Assembly: GCF_004010325.2 (NCBI RefSeq)
Contig: NZ_SADR02000015.1
Location: 62,001 to 126,000 of the forward strand
Length of the DNA: 64,000 nt
Direction: 5' to 3'
From: Mesorhizobium sp. M00.F.Ca.ET.216.01.1.1
Lineage (GTDB): Bacteria > Pseudomonadota > Alphaproteobacteria > Rhizobiales > Rhizobiaceae
Shown in pieces: positions 58,720-64,000 of the stretch. A program made the position numbers and the translations under genes. Each line of letters starts with the position of its first letter. Position 1 is the first letter of the stretch. The notes below the pieces were generated by a model. It did not search any database and was not told the DNA's origin. It saw only the letters and a program-made list of their open reading frames with translations.

Positions 58720-59160
58720 ATGAAGATCGCCCTCGGAGCTGATAGCGCCGGCAAGCCGTTGCTTGATGTCATCGCCAAGCACCTCGCCACCAAGCCCGAG
58801 TTGCAGGTCGTCGACCTGAGCCAGGCCGGATACTACGCCGACATCTCCGCCAAGGTCGGCCACGAAATTCTGGGCGGCAATTATGACCGGGCCATCCTGT
58901 TCTGCGGCACCGGCATCGGCGTCTGCATCTCGGCCAACAAGGTGCCTGGCATCCGTGCCGCGCTCACCCACGACACCTATTCGGCAGAGCGCGCGGCAAA
59001 ATCGAACAATGCCCAGATCATTACCATGGGCGCCCGCGTGATCGGTCCCGAACTGGCGAAATCGATCGCCGACGCCTGGCTTGTTTCGGAGTTCGATCCG
59101 AACGGCCCCTCCGCGGGAAACGTTCAGGCCATCGACAGGCTGGATGCGGTCAAGGCCTGA
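58720..59160 (+). CDS. eryI: RpiB/EryI D-erythrulose-4-phosphate isomerase
   Basis: A 146-residue RpiB-family protein: IALGADSAGKPLLDVIAKHL, the catalytic cysteine in ILFCGTGIGVCISANKVPGIRAAL and SNNAQIITMGARVIGPELAKSIADAWL. In this pathway RpiB (EryI) turns D-erythrulose 4-phosphate into D-erythrose 4-phosphate for the pentose-phosphate pathway. An AAAAGGAG ribosome-binding site precedes the ATG. It ends the plus-strand ery operon, 7 bases from the convergent dhaL stop. Confidence 0.92.
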   Translation: MKIALGADSAGKPLLDVIAKHLATKPELQVVDLSQAGYYADISAKVGHEILGGNYDRAILFCGTGIGVCISANKVPGIRAALTHDTYSAERAAKSNNAQIITMGARVIGPELAKSIADAWLVSEFDPNGPSAGNVQAIDRLDAVKA

Positions 59161-59167
59161 ACCGGCG

Positions 59168-59809
59168 TCATTCGGCCAGGCTCTTGCGGATGGCGTCGAT
59201 GACGGTTACGGCGGACGCAGCCCCCGGATCCATATGGCCAAGCGAGCGCTCGCCAAGGCGCGATGCCCGGCCCTTGGCGGCGATCATCGTCTTGGTCGCC
59301 TCCGCGCCGGTCCTTGCTGCATCGGCCGCGGCCTCGAGACTGACGGCCAGACCCTTGCCGGCGGCCAGCGCCTCGCCCGCCGCCTCGGCGGCCGGCGCCC
59401 AGGCATCGATCATCGTCTTTTCGCCGACCTCGGCCTTGCCGCGATCCTGAATGCCTTTGGCCATGGCCTGCAACATCGCGACAGCATCCGCCTCGTCAAG
59501 CGCCGTCTTGCCCTTCACGGCTGCCGCGCCGCGCATGAAAGCGGTGGCGTAGAGCGGGCCTGAGGATGCGCCGACGGCATTCAGGAACGACTTTGCCGCC
59601 ATGTTCAGCAGGGTGCTTGGCTCCGTCGCCCCGGCATCCAGCGCCGTGACAGCGTCGCGCGCGGCGGAAAACCCAAGCTCCATCGCGATGCCGTGGTCGG
59701 CGTCGCCGATGACGCCGTCAAGCGCACATAGCCGATCCTTGTCGGTTGAGATTGCATCGGCGATGGCCGTGAACATTCCGGCCAGGCGGGCGGTGTCGAT
59801 TGTCGTCAT
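59168..59809 (-). CDS. dhaL: Dihydroxyacetone kinase, DhaL-type ADP/ATP subunit
   Basis: A 213-residue DhaL-fold protein with the metal-binding aspartates in GVIGDADHGIAMELGFSAARDAV and the motifs NAVGASSGPLYATAFMRGA, GEKTMIDAWAPA and MDPGAASAV. It supplies the nucleotide-binding domain for the kinase formed with DhaK. The ATG at 59809 is chosen from the family start (MTTIDTARL). It lies 34 bases after dhaK. Its substrate could be dihydroxyacetone or, by locus context, an erythrulose. Confidence 0.88.
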   Translation of the reverse strand: MTTIDTARLAGMFTAIADAISTDKDRLCALDGVIGDADHGIAMELGFSAARDAVTALDAGATEPSTLLNMAAKSFLNAVGASSGPLYATAFMRGAAAVKGKTALDEADAVAMLQAMAKGIQDRGKAEVGEKTMIDAWAPAAEAAGEALAAGKGLAVSLEAAADAARTGAEATKTMIAAKGRASRLGERSLGHMDPGAASAVTVIDAIRKSLAE

Positions 59810-59843
59810 CTCTTGTGCCTTGGTCACTTGTCGCTCGGCAGGT

Positions 59844-60851
59844 CTAGCCGGCGCGAAACATGGCGCAGTCGCAGGGATGGTCCAGCATCGCCTGCAATTC
59901 GCCGTCAAGCCGGTGCACCGTGATCGAGGCTCCGGCCATCTCTAGCGAGGTGCAGTAGTTGCCGACCCAGGTTGCATGAACGCCGACGCCGATATCGGCC
60001 AGGCGCTGCGACAGGCGCCGGTTCATGATGTAGAGTTCCATCAGCGGCGTCGATCCAAGCGAATTGACAAGGACGGCGACGCGGTCGCCGCGTGACGGCG
60101 TCATTTCCTCCAGGATACGGTCGAGCATCTCGTCGGTGACTTCGTCGGCGCTTTTAAGCGGCCCGCGCGCGACACCGGGCTCGCCATGGATGCCCATGCC
60201 GATCTCCATCTCGTCGGCGCCGATCTCGAAATTCGGCCGCCTGGTCTGCGGCAGCGAGCAAGGCGAGAGTGCGACACCCATGGTGAAAGTGTGGTCGTTG
60301 GCCTTTTTGGCTAAGCGCTCGCATTCGTCGAAGGAAAGCATGCGGTCGCAAGCGGCTCCGGCTGCCTTGAAGATGAAGAAATTGCCGGCGACGCCGCGAC
60401 GCTTGTGCCGTTCCGAGCGTGGTGCGGACGCGACGTCGTCGGTGCTCAGCACGGTGCGCACCTCAATATCGTCCATCGCCGCCATCTCGGCGGCCATGTC
60501 GAAATTCATGACGTCGCCGGCATAGTTGCCATACATGAACAGCACGCCGGCGCCGCCGCTCGCCGCCTTGGCGCATTCGAGGATCGGATCCGGGGGAGGG
60601 GACGCGAAGACGTTTCCGATCGCCGCCGCATCGGCCAGGCCCTTGCCGACGAAGCCGAGGAACGTCGGCTCATGGCCGGAGCCGCCACCGATCACCAGGC
60701 CAACCTTGCCCGGTCGCGGCCCGTCCCGGGATATTATCGAGCGCGGGCTGCCGGGTATGGCGTCAAGATGCCTCGGATGCGCGGCGAGAATCCCGGCAAG
60801 CATCTCGTCGACCGCCTTGCCGCCGTCGTTGATGAGTTTTTTCGTCTTCAA
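59844..60851 (-). CDS. dhaK: Dihydroxyacetone kinase, DhaK-type substrate-binding subunit
   Basis: A 335-residue DhaK protein: GLVIGGGSGHEPTFLGFVGKGLADAAAIGNVFASPPPDPI, FFIFKAAGAACDR, MGVALSPCSLP and the covalent-substrate histidine region MGIHGEPG. With DhaL it phosphorylates a short ketose. In some bacteria Dak-type kinases act on D- or L-erythrulose, which would feed directly into EryH and EryI next door; this is inference. The start is a TTG at 60851 behind GGGAGG; no ATG is available. A perfect palindrome lies 123 bases upstream. Confidence 0.88.
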   Translation of the reverse strand: MKTKKLINDGGKAVDEMLAGILAAHPRHLDAIPGSPRSIISRDGPRPGKVGLVIGGGSGHEPTFLGFVGKGLADAAAIGNVFASPPPDPILECAKAASGGAGVLFMYGNYAGDVMNFDMAAEMAAMDDIEVRTVLSTDDVASAPRSERHKRRGVAGNFFIFKAAGAACDRMLSFDECERLAKKANDHTFTMGVALSPCSLPQTRRPNFEIGADEMEIGMGIHGEPGVARGPLKSADEVTDEMLDRILEEMTPSRGDRVAVLVNSLGSTPLMELYIMNRRLSQRLADIGVGVHATWVGNYCTSLEMAGASITVHRLDGELQAMLDHPCDCAMFRAG

Positions 60852-61266
60852 TAATCGTCCTCCCAAGACAATGCATATTCGGGGCAGCGCAGGTCTCTGG
60901 TTCGTCCCTCAAACCGGATGCGGTCCAGCGACAGCCGTCGGGCAGCGGGTCGCCGCCATTTAACGACCGCACCCAAGTGATAATCACTTGTCGGACTGCC
61001 AAGCAAGCTGTCGATTCAACCACCGGTATGAACAGGCTTGCCGTATCGTTATGCGCGGGACGACTGCGCCGCGTGGGCGATCGGATTGGAGCGAGGGGAG
61101 CGCCTGTGCTGGAAAAAAATCCTGCGGCGTGTGTCTCAAATCGTCAGGGAACTTGTTGCCGACCGTTGGGTTTATCGGACGCCCTCATGTTTACGGAAGC
61201 CGGGCTCGGCAAATACGTCGACGGCTGTCCGTCTACGGCCAATGGCGGACAACAAGTGATAGATTC
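60852..61266. other. Divergent gap between dhaK and the GFA gene
   Basis: This 415-base gap contains the dhaK ribosome-binding site (GGGAGGA at about 60857-60863 on the minus strand), the palindrome at 60974-60990 and the promoter region of the GFA gene. Open frames inside it have no protein character. Nothing else was recognised. Confidence 0.5.
60974..60990. promoter_or_regulatory. Perfect 17-bp palindrome upstream of dhaK
   Basis: CAAGTGAT-A-ATCACTTG has two perfect 8-base arms around one central base. It lies 123 bases upstream of the dhaK start. Its core AAGTGATAAT recurs upstream of eryD at 48048-48057. It is a strong candidate operator for one of the local regulators (EryD or the DeoR protein). 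Confidence 0.6.
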
Positions 61267-61734
61267 ATGACCAGAATCGAGTCCGGCTCTTGCTTTTGCG
61301 GCGCCATAACGGCTGCAATGCATGGCGAGCCATTCTGGATTTGCTCCGATCACGACGACGATTGCCGCAAGGCAATAGGAAGCCCGCTGACGGTCTGGGT
61401 GGGCTATCGACCGGCTCAATTCAAATTGCTCACCGGTACGCCAAAGACGTTCTCAAAGACCCGAGTGCTCCGCACCTTCTGCGCCGATTGCGGGACATCC
61501 ATGGCCTATCTCGACCAGGGGCTTCCTGAAGAACTCTATCTGACAATCGGATTCTTCGATCATCCCGAACGCTTTCCGCCGCAGGCTCATGCATATTGGG
61601 ACATGAAATTGCCGTGGGTCGAGTTTCGCGATGATCTGCCACGTGTGGGAACATATTCAAGGCAACGCGATCCGGCGGTTGGAAATCCAGCTGATCGGTT
61701 GGCCCCAAAAACTCCGCCTATGGAACCCGAATAG
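61267..61734 (+). CDS. GFA-family (glutathione-dependent formaldehyde-activating-like) protein
   Basis: A 155-residue protein of the GFA fold: SGSCFCGAITAAMHGEPFW at the N-terminus, RKAIGSPLTVWVGYRPAQFKLLTGTPKTF in the middle and LRTFCADCGTSMAYLD as the last zinc pair. The central zinc motif, normally C-x-C-x-x-C-R, reads ICSDHDDDCRK, so one expected cysteine is missing. Most GFA-fold proteins are not proven formaldehyde enzymes, and an Fae/H4MPT route is already present, so a formaldehyde role is doubtful. The ATG at 61267 begins the family-like N-terminus. It stands alone. Confidence 0.75.
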   Translation: MTRIESGSCFCGAITAAMHGEPFWICSDHDDDCRKAIGSPLTVWVGYRPAQFKLLTGTPKTFSKTRVLRTFCADCGTSMAYLDQGLPEELYLTIGFFDHPERFPPQAHAYWDMKLPWVEFRDDLPRVGTYSRQRDPAVGNPADRLAPKTPPMEPE

Positions 61735-61797
61735 CCCCGGCCGAATTGAATTGCGTTTAGTTCGTAAATCTAAAACGCCAGCGGTCAGGGTCTGCTG

Positions 61798-62499
61798 ATG
61801 TCTCTTATCCCGGGTTGGCAAGACATCGCGGCACGTCTGATCCTGACCGTGCTCGCCGGTACATTGATCGGCCTCGATCGGGAGGCACGCGGACACGCGG
61901 CTGGCCTCAGGACAACCATCCTGGTCGGGCTGGCCGCAGCGATCGCGATGACGCAGGCCACCATTCTGCTTGGGGTCAGCGGCAGTAGTTCGAACTCCTT
62001 TCTCCGGATGGACGTTCTGCGCTTTCCGCTCGGCGTGTTGACAGGCGTCGGCTTCATTGGCGGCGGCGCCATTCTTCGCCGGGGCAGTCTTGTCAGCGGC
62101 GTCACCACAGCGGCGACGTTGTGGATGATGACAGCGATCGGATTGGCTTTCGGGGGTGGCCAATACGGCCTGGGCGCGGCCGGCACGGCGCTGACGCTGG
62201 TCATTCTGCTCGTGTTGAAATGGGTCGATCTGCGAATTCCGCGCGAACGCCACGCTGAGTTGGCGCTCACCTGGAAGGCGACGGACCATGAAGAGCTTGA
62301 CACCATCGTCGGGCCTTCGGGCTATCGAGCGCGCTTGGTCGGAATGGAGCGACGCCCAGGTCGCGAGAACCCTGTGTTGTCGTTCGAGATCAGCTGGAGG
62401 CGGCCTGACAGGGCACCGCCACCGGTGGATTTATTGACCCTGGTGGGCGAGCATTGCGAGATCGAAAAGTTCGATCTCCTCGCCGAATCTGCGCGATAA
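61798..62499 (+). CDS. MgtC/SapB-family membrane protein
   Basis: A 233-residue protein. The N-terminal 145 residues hold about four hydrophobic segments with the MgtC core AGTLIGLDREARGHAAGLRTTILVGLAAAIAM and LTGVGFIGGGAILRRGSLVSGVTTAATLWMMTAIGLAFGGGQY. A cytoplasmic domain of about 85 residues follows (ELALTWKATDHEELDTIVG). MgtC-like proteins are linked to magnesium limitation and intracellular survival. It starts 63 bases after the GFA gene; a shared transcript is possible. Confidence 0.85.
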   Translation: MSLIPGWQDIAARLILTVLAGTLIGLDREARGHAAGLRTTILVGLAAAIAMTQATILLGVSGSSSNSFLRMDVLRFPLGVLTGVGFIGGGAILRRGSLVSGVTTAATLWMMTAIGLAFGGGQYGLGAAGTALTLVILLVLKWVDLRIPRERHAELALTWKATDHEELDTIVGPSGYRARLVGMERRPGRENPVLSFEISWRRPDRAPPPVDLLTLVGEHCEIEKFDLLAESAR

Positions 62500-62616
62500 T
62501 CGGTGGGCTGAGTGCCATTGGTATAGGCAAGCTCAAAGCAGGTCGTCGCTTATTCACGCCTCGTTCGATACTTATCTATCGAGCGCGAGGCATGCATCGG
62601 AAACAGGCAGCAAGAT

Positions 62617-63888
62617 TTGGCACAACGATCGGGAAGCGCAGACCTTCCACTTCATGGCGGACGCGTGCCGAAATGGCTCGGCGACCGCATGACGCGCCTT
62701 GGCGCGGTCATGTGCGAGGCGATCATTCACCACTATGGTCGCGATGAGCTGCTGCGCCGGCTGGCACATCCCTTCTGGTTCCAGTCATTTGGCGCCGTCA
62801 TGGGCATGGACTGGCATTCATCCGGCATCACCACCAGCGTCATCGGCGCCTTGAAACGTGGTCTGGCTCCGCTCTCGGGCGAACTCGGCGTCCACGTCTG
62901 CGGCGGCCGGGGCGCGCATTCACGCAAGACCCCGCACGAGCTTGCCGTCATCGGCGAGCGCGTCGGCTTCGACGGAACAGGCCTGGCAACTGCCAGCCGG
63001 CTCGTTGCCAAGGTGGATAGCGCCGCCGTGCAGGATGGCTTCGATCTCTATCTGCATGGCTTCATCGTAACGGATGACGGCGACTGGGTCGTAGTGCAGC
63101 AGGGCATGAACGGCGACAGCAAGGTGGCGCGCCGCTATCACTGGCTGTCCGAGGGCCTGAAGAGCTTCGTCGACCAGCCGCATGCCGCCATCGAGGGCGC
63201 CAACCAGGGTGAAATCGTCAACCTGACCGACCGCCGCGCTGACGCCTCTCGCAAGGGACAACTGGATCTCCTGCACGCCCTTGGACCGGATCGCATCCTG
63301 AGGGAGTTCACCGCACTGAAGCGCGGTGCGGCGTGGAACGAGCAGGCGCCGGAGCAGCAGCCGTTGCTGCCGCATCTGGTGATGCCAGCGCACCATGATG
63401 TCCGCGAAAGCGATGTCGTCATGCGTCGCCTGCACGGGAACATCGCGGCGGCTGCAGAACGTGGCCCCGCCGATTTTTCCGAACTTCTTCTGGTCCCCGG
63501 CGTCGGTGCGCGCACGGTGCGGGCACTGGCGCTCGTTGCCGAGGTGCTGCATGGCGCGCCATGCCGTTTTTCCGATCCCGGGCGCTTCTCGTTGGCACAT
63601 GGCGGCAAGGACAGGCACCCGTTCCCTGTGCCGCTCAAGGTCTATGACGAGACGATCGGCGTGCTAAAGTCCGCCGTCCACAAGGCCAGGCTCGGCCGTG
63701 AAGAAGAAATCGGCGCCTTGCGGCGGTTGGACGACCAGTCACGGCAGGTCGAACGATATGTCACCGGTCCCAGCCTGAAGGAGATCGTCGCCGGAGAGTT
63801 CGATCAATCGCATCTGCTTGGCGGCCGCAGCGTGTTCGGGTGGGAATCCGCACCAGAGGCACCTGCGGACGTCAAACAAAAAGGATGA
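62617..63888 (+). CDS. DUF763 family protein
   Basis: A 423-residue protein of DUF763, scattered in archaea and bacteria: SADLPLHGGRVPKWLGDRM at the N-terminus, FGAVMGMDWHSSGITTSVIGALKRGL, HVCGGRGAHSRKTPHEL and, near the end, LLLVPGVGARTVRALALVAEVLHGAPCRFSDPGRFSLAHGGKDRHPFPVP, where a helix-hairpin-helix-like GVGARTVRALALVA suggests DNA binding. The function is unknown. No ATG start is suitable; a TTG at 62617 gives the family N-terminus, with a weak ribosome-binding site. Confidence 0.82.
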   Translation: MAQRSGSADLPLHGGRVPKWLGDRMTRLGAVMCEAIIHHYGRDELLRRLAHPFWFQSFGAVMGMDWHSSGITTSVIGALKRGLAPLSGELGVHVCGGRGAHSRKTPHELAVIGERVGFDGTGLATASRLVAKVDSAAVQDGFDLYLHGFIVTDDGDWVVVQQGMNGDSKVARRYHWLSEGLKSFVDQPHAAIEGANQGEIVNLTDRRADASRKGQLDLLHALGPDRILREFTALKRGAAWNEQAPEQQPLLPHLVMPAHHDVRESDVVMRRLHGNIAAAAERGPADFSELLLVPGVGARTVRALALVAEVLHGAPCRFSDPGRFSLAHGGKDRHPFPVPLKVYDETIGVLKSAVHKARLGREEEIGALRRLDDQSRQVERYVTGPSLKEIVAGEFDQSHLLGGRSVFGWESAPEAPADVKQKG

Positions 63889-63904
63889 TCGGACCGGACC
63901 GAGA

Positions 63905-64000
63905 TCAGTGGGCCTGGTCGGCGTTTGGCTTGGGCGATCGGAGCAGCAAGGCCAACGGCACGAACAGGGCCGTCACCACCGCGCAACAGTGAAAGACTTC
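63905..64000 (-). CDS. MFS-type transporter, C-terminal fragment
   Basis: On the minus strand an open frame enters from the right edge and ends in a TGA at 63905-63907; 31 residues are visible. The peptide has a single membrane-helix-like run (FHCCAVVTALFVPLALLL) followed by a short polar tail, RSPKPNADQAH, as at the end of DHA2-type MFS drug exporters. The rest lies outside the window, so the family call is tentative. It converges on the DUF763 gene. Confidence 0.5.
   Translation of the reverse strand, partial: EVFHCCAVVTALFVPLALLLRSPKPNADQAH

Noticed and set aside
1..64000. Mobile elements, CRISPR arrays, tRNA or rRNA genes
   Set aside because: No transposase or integrase frame, no regularly spaced repeats and no cloverleaf-like segment were recognised by eye; a tRNAscan or ISfinder run would be decisive but could not be made.

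Overview
The window is GC-rich, densely coded alphaproteobacterial DNA. Gene content points to a rhizobial or methylotrophic member of the Hyphomicrobiales, most like Mesorhizobium and relatives. The clues are the archaeal-type tetrahydromethanopterin/methanofuran C1 genes, sarcosine oxidase soxBDAG, an ehu-type ABC transporter and a Brucella/Rhizobium-style erythritol locus. The genus is inferred from gene content, not computed. I saw no insertion sequence, phage gene, CRISPR array, rRNA or tRNA.

Positions 1-5339: the end of a CbbR-like LysR regulator, a small unknown gene, then a minus-strand module of the type linked to PQQ-dependent alcohol oxidation (periplasmic solute-binding protein, YVTN beta-propeller protein, ABC ATPase, ABC-2 permease, secreted unknown). 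The quinoprotein dehydrogenase it should serve is not in the window.

Positions 5550-23431: a tetrahydromethanopterin (H4MPT)/methanofuran island. The left part is cofactor biosynthesis: a three-domain MfnB-FolB-amino-acid-kinase fusion, a DmrB/Afp flavoprotein, a DHPS-like protein, DUF447, MfnF and a HisA-like protein. The centre is a minus-strand operon, mptG-mtdB-ATP-grasp-mch-ATP-grasp-citG-like-fae. The right part is a pterin carbinolamine dehydratase followed by fhcBADC. Together Fae, MtdB, Mch and FhcABCD take formaldehyde to formate.

Positions 23499-35042: soxGADB (minus strand) for sarcosine oxidation, two DoeA/EutD-like M24 hydrolases in the same orientation, then a divergent ehuBCDA transporter with a GntR regulator. 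Sarcosine demethylation yields C1 units that the neighbouring H4MPT pathway could oxidise.

Positions 35243-43474: a branched-chain-amino-acid-type (HAAT) ABC transporter (binding protein plus livHMGF), then a large SWIM-SNF2 helicase.

Positions 43835-60851: a polyol catabolic locus. It holds a LyxK-like kinase, a DeoR regulator, a GlpD/EryB-like dehydrogenase, EryD, DUF2291, the EryEFG sugar-type transporter, EryA, EryB, EryC, EryH (TpiA2) and EryI (RpiB), then convergent dhaKL. A nearly identical 19-bp promoter/operator block precedes both the LyxK-like operon and eryD, and a second shared palindromic motif lies upstream of eryD and of dhaK.

Positions 61267-64000: a GFA-family protein, an MgtC-like membrane protein, a DUF763 protein and the 3' end of a minus-strand MFS-type transporter.
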